Source: Bacillus sp. SB49 (GTDB lineage Bacteria > Bacillota > Bacilli > Bacillales > Halobacillaceae). Taken from it: a stretch of 64,000 nt of DNA. Location of the stretch: contig NZ_CP048117.1 in assembly GCF_000469135.2 (NCBI RefSeq), positions 967,501 through 1,031,500 of the forward strand, read 5' to 3'. The notes beneath the pieces are model-generated. The model saw only the letters and a list, made by a program, of their open reading frames with translations. It had not been told where the DNA came from and made no database searches. This document shows positions 1-8,538 of this stretch, one piece after another (position 1 is the first letter of the stretch; each line of letters starts with the position of its first letter). A program made the translations under genes and the position numbers.

Positions 1-196
1 CTTATAACAGGATAACGTCTTTTTTGTTTTACAGATAGGGTCTTCCTTATTCAATTAAAAACATGGTGAAAGACTGTGGAAGCTGTCGATCACTTCTAAA
101 AAGTGGGGACACACAAAGAGGTACAAAATGGTCATTTTCGTTCTTTTACGAATAGAATGCCAGGGTGTTTGGATAGAATGGTAGTGGGTGATAAAG

Positions 197-631
197 ATGA
201 ATATGATGATGTTTTTGGAATACGCTGCTTTCATGGGTCTGCTGATTCTTTCTGTTGTCCTCATTCTGCGTATCAAAGGGGAGGAAAGAGTTCCGTCCTT
301 GGATGAGAAGGACATCCTTTCTTCCACGATTGTGAAGAAATTGTACAGCGAACTTGTGTCGCATGGACTTCGGCCGGCTCTCCGTCATCAGGTGGGGAAA
401 TATCAGGTGGACGTTGCTTTTCCTTCCGTGAAAATTGCAGTGGAGGCTGTGGAACATGACTTTTTGGTCTCCTCTCCGGCAATGAATCAGGAATGGGAGA
501 AGGATGAGTATCTGAGGAACCATGGCTGGAAGATTCTTCGTTTCAGTGGAGCGAGGATTGAAGAAGACCTGCCGAGAGTGGTCGAGAAGATCAGTCGGGA
601 ACTAAGTGTGAAATCGAATTCAAGCTCATAA
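197..631 (+). CDS. Membrane-anchored DUF559/VSR-like nuclease-fold protein
   Basis: The 144-residue product has one hydrophobic segment at about residues 6-25. A cytosolic part follows that resembles the DUF559 / very-short-patch-repair endonuclease fold. Visible marks are VDVAFP with D72, the strand KIAVEA with E83, D103, and the C-terminal GWKILRF (110-116) that is typical of DUF559. The usual Q/H after the acidic strand is not obvious (VEAVEHDF), so catalysis is uncertain. GGGTGAT at 186-192 serves ATG 197; GTG 188 and ATG 203 are in-frame alternatives. A bidirectional terminator lies directly downstream, shared with the convergent adenine deaminase gene. Substrate and role are unknown to me; fold assignment is by pattern only. 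Confidence 0.6.
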   Translation: MNMMMFLEYAAFMGLLILSVVLILRIKGEERVPSLDEKDILSSTIVKKLYSELVSHGLRPALRHQVGKYQVDVAFPSVKIAVEAVEHDFLVSSPAMNQEWEKDEYLRNHGWKILRFSGARIEEDLPRVVEKISRELSVKSNSSS

Positions 632-662
632 AAACGGCCCGGCGAAGTCGCCAGGCCGTTTT
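631..662. terminator. Bidirectional terminator between convergent genes
   Basis: AAAACGGCC pairs with GGCCGTTTT across a 14-base loop, with A and T runs on both sides. It serves the nuclease-like gene (+) and adenine deaminase (-). Confidence 0.85.
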
Positions 663-664
663 AT

Positions 665-2410
665 TTATGAACAGGAAACGTCAATATGACGAAGTTTAGT
701 AACGTCGAACAAGCCTTTGTCTGTCAGTTTCAGAGACGGGATGACCGGCAGTGTGAGGAAGGATAGGGTAAGGAATGGATTGAAATCTCCTTGGAACCCC
801 TGCTCCTTTAATGAATGGTGCACATGATCCAAGGCGGCATTAACTTCTTCTGCCGTTTTGTCGGACATCAGACCTCCGATAGGAAGCGAGAGGGATGCGA
901 CAGGCTTTCCATCGACAACGACAGCAAGTCCGCCGTTTATGTCTGAGAGATGCTTGATTGCTTGGATCATATCATGATCATTCGTACCGACGGCGACAAT
1001 GTTATGGGAATCGTGGGCAATCGTTGTAGCAATGGCTCCGCGCTTTAAGCCGAGTCCTTTCACGACACCGAGTCCGATATTGCCTGTTTGATGATGACGT
1101 TCCACTGCAGCCAGCTTCAACTGATCTTTTTCCACAGAAGGAAGGAAAGAGCCGTTCTCTACCTGGACATGTTCCACGTTGTGGTCGGTTCTCAGGCTGT
1201 TAGGATTGATTTTTATGACGTTAGCTTTGGAGGATTCCATCGGGATTTTCAGTGAAACTTCCGACAGTTCCGGCAGGTGGACAGTGTTGGTAATCGCTGA
1301 TGCAAGGTCCTTCCTGCCCGGAGCAGGTCCGATGTAGGAACCATTTTTGGCAACATGCTTTCCTTCCTTATAGACATCTGAGATTACAGGATCATTCAAG
1401 TCGTCAAACAAGATCAAATCGGCTTTATATCCGGGAGCGACAGCCCCTTTATCAGTCAGTCCGTAACATTCTGCAGCATTCAGGGATGCCATCTGGATGG
1501 CTGTCATCGGATCTGTCCCGTTTGCTATGGCCAGACGGACATGATGATCGATGCTGCCGTTTCGAAGCAGATCATCGATATGTTTATCATCGGTGCAGAA
1601 GAAGAAGCGCCGTGAATTGTGAGGCTTTACTGCTGGAAGCAGGGCAAGCAGGTCTTTGGCAACCGATCCTTCCCGCATCATGACATACATCCCTCTCCGG
1701 ATACGTTCAAGGGCGTCTCCCGGCGTGTTGCACTCATGATCCGTCAGGACACCGGCAGCTCTGTAGATGTTAATGGCGTGCGGGTCCAGACCTGCCAGGT
1801 GACCGTCAATCTTTTTCCCTTCCAGGGTCGTGGACGTCAACTTGCCGATGAGATCGGGTGCGGCGCTCCGGAGGGAGGGGTAGTCCATCACTTCTGCCAG
1901 GCCAAGTACTTGGGGATGGTCATAGTAGGGACGAAGATCTTCATCCATGAGACGGGCACCTGCGTTTTCGAACGGTGTGGCGGGGACACAGGATGGCAGC
2001 ATGAAATGCATATCCATACAGGTATCCTTCGCCTGATCGAGCATGAACTGGATGCCGCGGTTTCCACAGACGTTGGCTACTTCATGTGGGTCTGTAACGA
2101 TCGTCGTCACGCCGTGAGGAAGAACGACTCTCGCGAATTCTTCGGGAGGAACCATAGAGGATTCAATGTGGACATGTCCGTCGATGAAGGCAGGAGCAAT
2201 GTACTTCCCATGGGCATCGATTACTTCGTTTCCATCGTATTCGCCGATTCCTGCAATCGTGCCTTCTGTGATGGCTATATCTGCTTCCAGGACTTCCATA
2301 TTGAAAACATCGATGATGCGCCCGTTCTTAATGACGACATCAGCGGGAACATCCTTATTGGCTGTCCGGATGCGTTTCGTTAGTATATCTTTGGGTGTAT
2401 TGGCTGTCAT
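665..2410 (-). CDS. ade: Adenine deaminase
   Basis: Amidohydrolase-superfamily enzyme that deaminates adenine to hypoxanthine and ammonia in purine salvage. At 581 residues it matches the long bacterial Ade/AdeC type (about 577 in B. subtilis). Metal-binding and catalytic motifs are present: DGHVHIES (77-84), TDPHEVAN (106-113), DGHLAG (202-207), TDHE (223-226) and FCTDDKH (271-277). The C-terminal adenine-deaminase domain contains the HDSHN motif. The gene is monocistronic. A purine riboswitch with its own terminator lies between the promoter and the start codon. A GGAGGAGA ribosome site precedes the ATG. Family assignment is very secure. Confidence 0.97.
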   Translation of the reverse strand: MTANTPKDILTKRIRTANKDVPADVVIKNGRIIDVFNMEVLEADIAITEGTIAGIGEYDGNEVIDAHGKYIAPAFIDGHVHIESSMVPPEEFARVVLPHGVTTIVTDPHEVANVCGNRGIQFMLDQAKDTCMDMHFMLPSCVPATPFENAGARLMDEDLRPYYDHPQVLGLAEVMDYPSLRSAAPDLIGKLTSTTLEGKKIDGHLAGLDPHAINIYRAAGVLTDHECNTPGDALERIRRGMYVMMREGSVAKDLLALLPAVKPHNSRRFFFCTDDKHIDDLLRNGSIDHHVRLAIANGTDPMTAIQMASLNAAECYGLTDKGAVAPGYKADLILFDDLNDPVISDVYKEGKHVAKNGSYIGPAPGRKDLASAITNTVHLPELSEVSLKIPMESSKANVIKINPNSLRTDHNVEHVQVENGSFLPSVEKDQLKLAAVERHHQTGNIGLGVVKGLGLKRGAIATTIAHDSHNIVAVGTNDHDMIQAIKHLSDINGGLAVVVDGKPVASLSLPIGGLMSDKTAEEVNAALDHVHHSLKEQGFQGDFNPFLTLSFLTLPVIPSLKLTDKGLFDVTKLRHIDVSCS

Positions 2411-2433
2411 AATGGAATCTCCTCCTTTTGATG

Positions 2434-2469
2434 AAAAAACCCCCTAGCATTTTTTCTAAAACTAGAGGG
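2434..2469 (-). terminator. Riboswitch-controlled intrinsic terminator of ade
   Basis: On the minus strand CCCTCTAG pairs with CTAGGGGG, followed by six T. The 5' arm (ACCCTCT) can instead pair with AGAGGG just after the aptamer P1 helix. This alternative is the expected antiterminator, so ligand binding should switch transcription off. Confidence 0.85.
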
Positions 2470-2520
2470 TACAAAAGAAGGACAGGCTGTGTGTCGTACA
2501 TGCACATGCAGCCTATCCCT

Positions 2521-2587
2521 CTCGTAGTCAAACCATTTACGGTAGTTCGGTAGAAACGTTTGGACCCTATTTCCAAATATATACGAG
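2521..2587 (-). promoter_or_regulatory. Purine riboswitch aptamer (guanine-class C74) upstream of ade
   Basis: The minus strand reads as a canonical purine aptamer. P1 is CTCGTA with TACGAG. P2 is TTTGGA/TCCAAA with an AATAGGG loop. The J2/3 segment is GTTTCTACC. P3 is CGAACTA/TGGTTTG with the loop CCGTAAA. J3/1 is ACTAC. The base that sets specificity (position 74 in xpt numbering, after the P3-closing GA) is C, the guanine/hypoxanthine class; adenine sensors have U. A further hairpin (about 2480-2518) lies between aptamer and terminator. Class assignment is from the known consensus; the specificity call is inference. Confidence 0.93.
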
Positions 2588-2608
2588 CTGTATGGATTTA
2601 TTATAGAG

Positions 2609-2637
2609 ATTTTATCTTTCTCCTTTCCGTTTGTCAA
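2609..2637 (-). promoter_or_regulatory. Sigma-A promoter of ade
   Basis: TTGACA (2632-2637), a 17-base spacer and TAAAAT (2609-2614), read on the minus strand. It sits just upstream of the riboswitch aptamer. Confidence 0.85.
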
Positions 2638-2739
2638 CGCCCGGGATAAATCAGGGGAAAGGATTCTCTTTTAAGGGAATCTAGTTTAATATGGTAGAAG
2701 AGAGGTAAATTTCTGACTTAAGACAAAGGAAGGTTTTTG

Positions 2740-3912
2740 ATGTCTATAATGGAAGAGAATATAACAAGGATACATATTGGTGAGAAGGAATTCATTCTTA
2801 TCGGTACTGCCCACGTGTCGAAGCAGAGCGCAGAACAGGTGAAGGAAGTCATCGAAGCGGAACGGCCGGACTCTGTTTGTGTCGAGCTCGATGAACAGCG
2901 TTTTGAATCGATCCGTGACGGGGACCGATGGAAGAATACAGATATATTTGAAGTGATCAAAAGTAAAAAAGCGTCGTTGCTGCTCGTCAACCTGGCGATC
3001 TCTTCGTTTCAAAAGAAGATGGCGAAGCAATTTGGGATCCAGGCGGGCCAGGAGATGATCCAGGGAATCGAATCAGCCGAGGAAACGGGAGCGGAACTGG
3101 TTCTTGCCGACCGTAACATCCAAATTACTTTTGCAAGGATTTGGGGAAATATCGGTTTTAAGGGAAAGGCGAAGCTGCTTCTCTCGATCATTTACGGGAT
3201 CTTCAGTAAAGAGGAGATATCAGAGGAAGAGTTGGAGAAGCTGAAAACACAGGATATGCTGGATGGTATGCTCCAGGATATGACGGATAGTTTCCCTACG
3301 TTGAAGAAGCCGTTGATCGATGAGCGTGATCAGTACTTGGCGCATTCCATCAAGCATGCTCCGGGGAATAAAGTGGTCGCTGTTTTGGGAGCTGCCCACG
3401 TTCCGGGGATCAAAGAAGAGATCCATAAAGAGCATGACTTGAAGAAATTGACGGAGCGGCCGAAGAAATCAAAAGCGCCGAAGATCATCGGTTGGACGAT
3501 TCCTTTATTGATATTGTCGGTCATTGTCTATACGTTCTTCTCCAACCCTGCCGCAGGGACGCAGCAGACCATCAGCTGGATCCTTTGGAACGGTTCTTTT
3601 TCGGCCTTAGGAACCGCTGTCGCCTTAGCTCATCCGCTGGCAGTTGTGACGGCCTTCATCATGGCACCGATCACTTCGTTGAATCCGCTGATTGCAGCAG
3701 GCTGGTTCGCGGGTATTGTCCAGGCGTACTTCCGACGTCCGAATGTAGGAGACTTCGATACGCTGTCGGATGATGTGACGAGTGTGAAAGGCTTTTGGAA
3801 TAACAAAGTGACACGGATCCTTCTCGTAGTCGTTCTTGCCAACCTCGGAAGTTCTTTAGGTACGTTTATCGGTGGCGCAGACGTCATTCGCTTGTTTATC
3901 CGAAATTTATAA
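2740..3912 (+). CDS. TraB/PrgY family (pheromone-shutdown-like) membrane protein
   Basis: 390 residues. The N-terminal TraB domain carries the two hallmark GxxHV motifs: GTAHVS (22-27) and a later GAAHVPG, plus CVELDEQR (47-54). The C-terminal 140 residues form several hydrophobic segments, so the protein is membrane-bound. Named relatives are enterococcal PrgY/TraB, which lower pheromone activity, and a TIKI-like metalloprotease relationship has been proposed for the family. The role in Bacillaceae is unknown. AAGGAAGG (2726-2733) sits 6 bases before ATG 2740; the in-frame TTG at 2737 is less likely. A terminator hairpin follows. Confidence 0.88.
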   Translation: MSIMEENITRIHIGEKEFILIGTAHVSKQSAEQVKEVIEAERPDSVCVELDEQRFESIRDGDRWKNTDIFEVIKSKKASLLLVNLAISSFQKKMAKQFGIQAGQEMIQGIESAEETGAELVLADRNIQITFARIWGNIGFKGKAKLLLSIIYGIFSKEEISEEELEKLKTQDMLDGMLQDMTDSFPTLKKPLIDERDQYLAHSIKHAPGNKVVAVLGAAHVPGIKEEIHKEHDLKKLTERPKKSKAPKIIGWTIPLLILSVIVYTFFSNPAAGTQQTISWILWNGSFSALGTAVALAHPLAVVTAFIMAPITSLNPLIAAGWFAGIVQAYFRRPNVGDFDTLSDDVTSVKGFWNNKVTRILLVVVLANLGSSLGTFIGGADVIRLFIRNL

Positions 3913-3934
3913 GTGGAGAATGGGTAATCTTTGG

Positions 3935-3972
3935 ACATTGCTTCCCTGTGGAGGGAGGCGATGTTCTTTTTT
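3935..3972 (+). terminator. Terminator after the TraB-like gene
   Basis: A 12-bp hairpin with two G-U pairs (ACATTGCTTCCC with GGGAGGCGATGT) followed by a T tract. Confidence 0.7.
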
Positions 3973-4000
3973 ATATTCTTTTGTTTTTTTCTGACATCCG

Positions 4001-4029
4001 TTTACAGTAATTTTTTGTAATGTTACAAT
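4001..4029 (+). promoter_or_regulatory. Sigma-A promoter overlapped by a palindrome
   Basis: TTTACA (4001-4006), 17 bases, TACAAT (4024-4029). The perfect palindrome TTGTAATGTTACAA (4015-4028) covers the -10 region. A second half site, ATGTTACAAAG, follows at 4031-4041. This arrangement looks like a repressor operator; the regulator is unknown. Confidence 0.7.
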
Positions 4030-4089
4030 CATGTTACAAAGTGTCGAAAAATTCCTTTTGTTCAGAGGGATAAGGAAGGAACGGGGTAA

Positions 4090-4593
4090 ATGAGCAGGTT
4101 TGTGAAAGTCACGTCCATACTGGGAATTGCAGCAATCAGCTTTGGAGTGTGGCAGTTAAGTCAGCAGGATAGTCAAGCGAATATAGAAGCAAGTCCAAAG
4201 GAAACCATCAGCGAGCATTCACAAACTTATCAGAGGATACACATTGACAAAGAAGAAGCGGAAGAACAGAAGGTATCCTTACGAGCGCCTGTGGATGCAC
4301 GGACAGTCAGATCTTTCAAGGAAGCGGTGGAGAAGCAAAAGGAAGTAAAGGTATTAGTGGAAGGCGTCGGTGAACCAGAAGGAAAGGAAGAGCCGAAGTG
4401 GTCTGATATAGAGAAAGATAGTAAGGAAAAAATGCAGTTGTTGGATAAATTAACGGGCTTATCGGACAATGATATTGTGGAAGAATTCGCAAAAAAGGCC
4501 AATCATAAGCTGGAACGTGCATTGGATAGCAAACAGGCAGCGGAATACATAGAAACGGTAGAGCTCTTCCATTACATCTCCGAGCAGTTATGA
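4090..4593 (+). CDS. Exported or membrane-anchored protein of unknown function
   Basis: 167 residues. Residues 8-24 form one hydrophobic stretch suited to a signal anchor; no lipobox cysteine is present. The rest is highly charged (Lys/Glu) and probably helical, with a conserved-looking C-terminal block LTGLSDNDIVEEFAKKA. I do not recognise a family. GGATAAGGAAGGAACGGGG precedes the ATG. The gene has its own well-formed promoter with a palindromic element over the -10, so it is probably regulated. The next gene starts 169 bases downstream with no clear terminator between. Confidence 0.7.
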   Translation: MSRFVKVTSILGIAAISFGVWQLSQQDSQANIEASPKETISEHSQTYQRIHIDKEEAEEQKVSLRAPVDARTVRSFKEAVEKQKEVKVLVEGVGEPEGKEEPKWSDIEKDSKEKMQLLDKLTGLSDNDIVEEFAKKANHKLERALDSKQAAEYIETVELFHYISEQL

Positions 4594-4762
4594 GGAATGA
4601 CGTCAACGGGAAAAGAAGGAACGATGTCGAAACTATCGAACTTTCGAAACCCCTTGAAGTATCGTGATTGGTAAATATTGTTTATATTTGCCAGCATTCG
4701 TTTTAGCAGCTCTTGAAACGGGGACTTGAACAGAGAAAGCAAATAAAGGAGGTTTTCTATTC

Positions 4763-5215
4763 ATGTCCCAAACACTGAAGGAAAGACTAAGTACGGAAGA
4801 ACTGGGTCACCTGCAAAGAGCCGCTGTACTGGAATTTACGGAAGACCTGTTTGAGTCTGATAACTATTGCTCGCTCGAAGCTGCCGATTCAGACCTGGAT
4901 CAATTATTTATTGTCAATCGGAACGATCGTACGTTGACAGTGCTCAGTATGTCCAAGGACATGTCGCTGAAGAAGGAAACACTCTTTACAGATCGGATCA
5001 TTTCCATGAAAGAATACTTCGAGGATTACAGCATGAATGAGAATACAGCTCCCCGGAAGATCGAAGTCGTTTTTGATGGGGGACGGACCCTGTTGATCGA
5101 ACCGGATCTCTCCGGTGAGAAGGCCGAGATGTACAAAAAGCCTGAAATCGCCCGGCAGGTCCAAGAGGAGTTTGAGAATCTGATTGCAGCATTAAAGAAT
5201 ACCGTAATTCTGTAA
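4763..5215 (+). CDS. Conserved-looking cytosolic protein of unknown function
   Basis: 150 residues, acidic, with no signal peptide or membrane segment. The N-terminal part is helical (KERLSTEELGHLQRAAVLEF). The middle alternates beta-type segments (LFIVNRNDRTLTVLSM; RKIEVVFDGGRTLLIE). A charged C-terminal helix follows. No catalytic motif stands out and I cannot name a family. AAAGGAGG sits before the ATG. A strong terminator closes the unit, separating it from the tRNA gene. Confidence 0.75.
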   Translation: MSQTLKERLSTEELGHLQRAAVLEFTEDLFESDNYCSLEAADSDLDQLFIVNRNDRTLTVLSMSKDMSLKKETLFTDRIISMKEYFEDYSMNENTAPRKIEVVFDGGRTLLIEPDLSGEKAEMYKKPEIARQVQEEFENLIAALKNTVIL

Positions 5216-5220
5216 AAAGA

Positions 5221-5260
5221 AAAGAGACGGCCCGCATCCACGGATGCGGGTCGTCTTTTG
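5221..5260 (+). terminator. Terminator before tRNA-Gly
   Basis: GACGGCCCGCATCC pairs with GATGCGGGTCGTC, then TTTTG. Confidence 0.85.
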
Positions 5261-5342
5261 TTTGGACATTGTGTATTGCAACACGCTTAACACGATCCTG
5301 TCATGAAAAAACAATATTCGACAAGAAATTGCAAATTAATTG

Positions 5343-5371
5343 TTGCATGGTTAAAAAACGATTGTTATAAT
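5343..5371 (+). promoter_or_regulatory. Promoter of tRNA-Gly
   Basis: TTGCAT (5343-5348), 17 bases, TATAAT (5366-5371), about 30 bases before the tRNA. Confidence 0.8.
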
Positions 5372-5400
5372 AGCAAATGTACTTCCGATGAGGGAGACAT

Positions 5401-5474
5401 GCGGGTGTAGTTTAGTGGTAAAACCTCAGCCTTCCAAGCTGATGATGAGGGTTCGATTCCCTTCACCCGCTCCA
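5401..5474 (+). tRNA. tRNA-Gly (anticodon TCC)
   Basis: The acceptor stem GCGGGTG pairs with CACCCGC. The D arm contains TTTAGTGGTAAAA. The anticodon loop CTTCCAA gives UCC. The T arm is GAGGGTTCGATTCCCTT, and CCA is encoded. It is a single tRNA with its own promoter and terminator, not part of an rRNA cluster. Confidence 0.97.
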
Positions 5475-5514
5475 AAAGCTATTATTTTTTATACTTATGT
5501 GAACCAACGCAGTG

Positions 5515-5552
5515 TTTCGTTAAATGGATAACGAAGCATTGCGTTTTTTCTT
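5515..5552 (+). terminator. Terminator after tRNA-Gly
   Basis: An imperfect hairpin of AACGCAGTGTTTCGTT with AACGAAGCATTGCGTT, then TTTTTT. Confidence 0.75.
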
Positions 5553-5605
5553 GAGGAAAAATGGATACATCCTATAGTAGAACTACAAATCAGGAGGAAT
5601 CCACT

Positions 5606-7315
5606 ATGAACCGGTTACAGCAGCAACTGAAACAGATAGATGGTAAAAGTTATAAAGCATACAAGCAGCTTCAGGGGAATTATCGTTTCCCGAATTACGA
5701 TTTATTCTTGGATTATGTCCAGGGGGATCCGTTTGCATCCCCGTCCAAAATCAGAATCCGAATCCCGGATAAACAGCGGGAAATGAAAGCGAGTTGGAAA
5801 GACGGGAGCAGACGGAAGTATTACACGGAAGACAGATTGACAAGAGCCGTGGCAAAAAGGATAAGTAAAACCCAGACGAGTGTGAAAGGGAGCGGCAAAA
5901 GCGGAATCGTTTCTGTCGATCGTCCCGGTCAGGAAATATTGGAGCGGACGGCTGTTCAGTTGGAGAACGATTCTGTGGTCGTTTGTCTTACGGTAGGTCT
6001 GCCTGCGAATGGGAGACGGATCAATGGGAAACAGGCAGAGAAACTGTTCTTCTCTATATTACCGGAAATCATGAAACAGTCGATTTTTAAAATCAAGGAT
6101 GAAGAATTGGAAGCAGCCTGCCAGCTTGCCGATCAGCATGAAGCGATTCTCCGTGAAATGAAGAAGAACGATTGGATTTCGTTTATAGCAGACGGTTCAG
6201 TCCTTCCAAGGGAGAGCGGCATCAGTCAGCGCCCGATGAAGGACGCGGTACCGTTCCGGAGCCCGGAGGAGAAGCGGGTGTCCTTCTCCATTCCACACAG
6301 AGAGGAACCGTTGACGGGGATGGCTCTGAACAAAGGAATTGTATTGATTGTCGGTGGAGGTTATCATGGTAAAAGTACCCTCTTGAATGCAATGGAGCGG
6401 GGTGTGTATCCTCATATTCAAGGGGATGGAAGGGAGTATGTGCTGACGGACCCCGATGCAGTCAAAGTTCGTGCGGAGGATGGCCGTCAGGTGACGAATG
6501 TAGATATTTCCCCATTCATCAAAAATCTTCCTCATGGTGCAGATACGACGACTTTCTCCACAGAAAACGCCAGCGGCAGCACGTCACAGGCCGCGAATGT
6601 AATAGAAGCTTTGGAAGCAGGTGCTACGACGCTTCTCGTCGATGAAGACACGAGTGCTACGAACTTCATGATCCGTGATGAACGGATGCAGCAGCTTGTT
6701 GTACAGGAGAAGGAACCAATCACTCCTTTCCTTGATAAAGTCAAGCAGCTCAGAGATGGCTTGGGAATCTCTACGCTCCTCGTGATGGGCGGATCCGGAG
6801 ACTATTTCCAGGTGGCCGACGACGTCATTATGATGGATCAATACATTCCTTATGATGTCACGAAGAAGGCAAAGCAAATTGCCGAAGCGTATCCGACCGG
6901 ACGTACGACCCAGGAGCAAGCGGCTTTTGGAACCCTGCCGAAGCGGGCGTTCCTTCCGAGTACTATCCAGGCACAAAAAGGCAGGAAGGAAAAGATGCAG
7001 GCGAAAGGGTTGAAAAGAATTCTCATGGGGCATACCGATATAGAGTTGGACGGGATCGAGCAGTTGATCGATTCGTCCCAGACGAGAATGATTGCCGATA
7101 TTCTGCTTCATTTGGAGAAGAGAGGCATCTGGAAAGAAGAACGGAGTGTATCGGAAATACTCTCCATGATTGAGAAACAAATGAACGAAGAGGGGCTGGC
7201 ATCTTTTGCACCTTTCAAAAACCAGCATCCCGGGGAGCTTGCCAGACCACGAATGATGGAAATAGCAGCGGTACTCAACCGCATACGGACAGCTAAAGTT
7301 AAAGACTTACGATAG
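5606..7315 (+). CDS. Predicted ATPase of the ABC class (COG3044 type)
   Basis: 569 residues. An atypical P-loop, GGGYHGKST, follows IVLIV near residue 260. An ABC-like signature region (FSTENASGSTSQAANVI) and a Walker-B-like LEAGATTLLVDEDTSATNF come after it. This order marks the ABC_ATPase / COG3044 family. No membrane segments and no partner permease are present. The N-terminal 240 residues are the family-specific domain. The function is not established; a nucleic-acid or nucleotide-handling role is only a guess. CAGGAGGAAT gives a strong ribosome site for ATG 5606; an upstream in-frame ATG at 5561 lacks one. It ends 16 bases before queG, so the two are probably co-transcribed. Confidence 0.85.
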   Translation: MNRLQQQLKQIDGKSYKAYKQLQGNYRFPNYDLFLDYVQGDPFASPSKIRIRIPDKQREMKASWKDGSRRKYYTEDRLTRAVAKRISKTQTSVKGSGKSGIVSVDRPGQEILERTAVQLENDSVVVCLTVGLPANGRRINGKQAEKLFFSILPEIMKQSIFKIKDEELEAACQLADQHEAILREMKKNDWISFIADGSVLPRESGISQRPMKDAVPFRSPEEKRVSFSIPHREEPLTGMALNKGIVLIVGGGYHGKSTLLNAMERGVYPHIQGDGREYVLTDPDAVKVRAEDGRQVTNVDISPFIKNLPHGADTTTFSTENASGSTSQAANVIEALEAGATTLLVDEDTSATNFMIRDERMQQLVVQEKEPITPFLDKVKQLRDGLGISTLLVMGGSGDYFQVADDVIMMDQYIPYDVTKKAKQIAEAYPTGRTTQEQAAFGTLPKRAFLPSTIQAQKGRKEKMQAKGLKRILMGHTDIELDGIEQLIDSSQTRMIADILLHLEKRGIWKEERSVSEILSMIEKQMNEEGLASFAPFKNQHPGELARPRMMEIAAVLNRIRTAKVKDLR

Positions 7316-7331
7316 AAAGGAGAGGACCAGG

Positions 7332-8465
7332 GTGGATTATCAACAGCTGAAAGACGAAGTCATCGCATACAGCAAAGAAATAGGCATTGATAAAATAGGC
7401 TTCGCTGCAGCAGACGTGTTCGGCGAACTGAAGGCACGCCTGATCCGTCAGGAAGAGCTCGGCTATCAGTCCGGATTTGAGAAAGGAAGCGCAGAAGAGC
7501 GGACGGAACCGAGTCGCCTTCTCCCGGGGGCACAATCGATCCTGTCGATCGCCCTGGCCTATCCTTCCAAAATGAAAGACGCTCCGAAAAGCAGAAAGGG
7601 AGAGCGAAGAGGCCTTTTCTGCCGCGCCTCCTGGGGACAGGATTACCATGATGTACTGCGCGACCGCCTGCAGAAGTTAGGGGAATTCCTTAAACAGAAA
7701 GTGCCCGACGCCGAACTGAAGATGATGGTGGATACGGGGGAACTTTCCGACAGGGCTGTGGCAGAGCGGGCCGGTATAGGCTTCAGCGGGAAGAACTGCG
7801 CCGTCATCACTCCGGAGTTCGGCTCATATGTATATTTAGGAGAAATAGTTACTAATATCCCTTTTGCCCCGGATGAACCGGTGGACGACAGCTGCGGGGA
7901 CTGTTCCATCTGCGTGGATGCATGTCCGACCGATGCTCTCGTGCAGGGCGGGCAGTTGAATGCCCAGCGGTGTATCGCTTTCCTTACGCAGACGAAGGAT
8001 TTTCTTCCGGATGAATTCCGAACAGTGATCGGCAATCGCCTCTATGGATGCGATACCTGTCAGACGGTCTGTCCGAAGAACAGAAAGAAAGATTTTCATA
8101 ACCATGAAGAATTCGAGCCGGACCCTGAAGTTGTGAAACCAAAATTGGTTCCGCTCTTATCCATTTCCAATCGAGAATTCAAGAATACCTATGGTTCTAT
8201 ATCAGGATCCTGGAGAGGTAAAAAACCTATTCAGCGTAATGCTATCCTCGCGCTCGCCCATTACCGGGATGAGACGGCCGTTCCGGAGTTGATCCGATTG
8301 ATGAAGGAAGATCCACGTCCGGTGATCCGGGGGACATCTGCCTGGGCACTCGGCAAGATTGGAACAGAGGACGGCAGGGAAGAGATCCTTAAGGCAATGG
8401 AGAAAGAAGAGAACGATCAGGTACGGGTGGAAATGGAGAAAGGGCTCCAATTTGAGAAACTATAA
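7332..8465 (+). CDS. queG: Epoxyqueuosine reductase
   Basis: Cobalamin-dependent iron-sulfur enzyme that reduces epoxyqueuosine to queuosine in tRNA, the last step of Q biosynthesis. 377 residues match the family. MVDTGELSDRAVAERAGIG carries the conserved Asp, and GFSGKN follows it. Two ferredoxin-type cysteine clusters are present: CGDCSICVDACP and CDTCQTVCP with a preceding C in QRCIAF. A HEAT-like repeat tail (about residues 300-370) is typical of Bacillus QueG. The start is GTG with GAAAGGAGAGG upstream. It forms a probable operon with the ATPase ahead of it. Confidence 0.96.
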   Translation: MDYQQLKDEVIAYSKEIGIDKIGFAAADVFGELKARLIRQEELGYQSGFEKGSAEERTEPSRLLPGAQSILSIALAYPSKMKDAPKSRKGERRGLFCRASWGQDYHDVLRDRLQKLGEFLKQKVPDAELKMMVDTGELSDRAVAERAGIGFSGKNCAVITPEFGSYVYLGEIVTNIPFAPDEPVDDSCGDCSICVDACPTDALVQGGQLNAQRCIAFLTQTKDFLPDEFRTVIGNRLYGCDTCQTVCPKNRKKDFHNHEEFEPDPEVVKPKLVPLLSISNREFKNTYGSISGSWRGKKPIQRNAILALAHYRDETAVPELIRLMKEDPRPVIRGTSAWALGKIGTEDGREEILKAMEKEENDQVRVEMEKGLQFEKL

Positions 8466-8538
8466 GCGCCTGTACCTTTTCATCTATCTACAGCTCTTGT
8501 ATAATAGAAAATAATGTTAATTGAAGAAGGGGTTGACC

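Noticed and set aside
1-196. Possible 3' half of a terminator or promoter at the window edge
   Set aside because: The upstream partner sequence is outside the window, so neither can be shown.
1619-2383. 254-codon plus-strand frame antisense to ade
   Set aside because: Overlaps conserved catalytic motifs of ade; no start site or family.
4624-4674. 16-codon frame starting at ATG 4624 behind AAGGA
   Set aside because: Poorly spaced ribosome site, no hydrophobic or basic pattern, and no coupling to the next gene.
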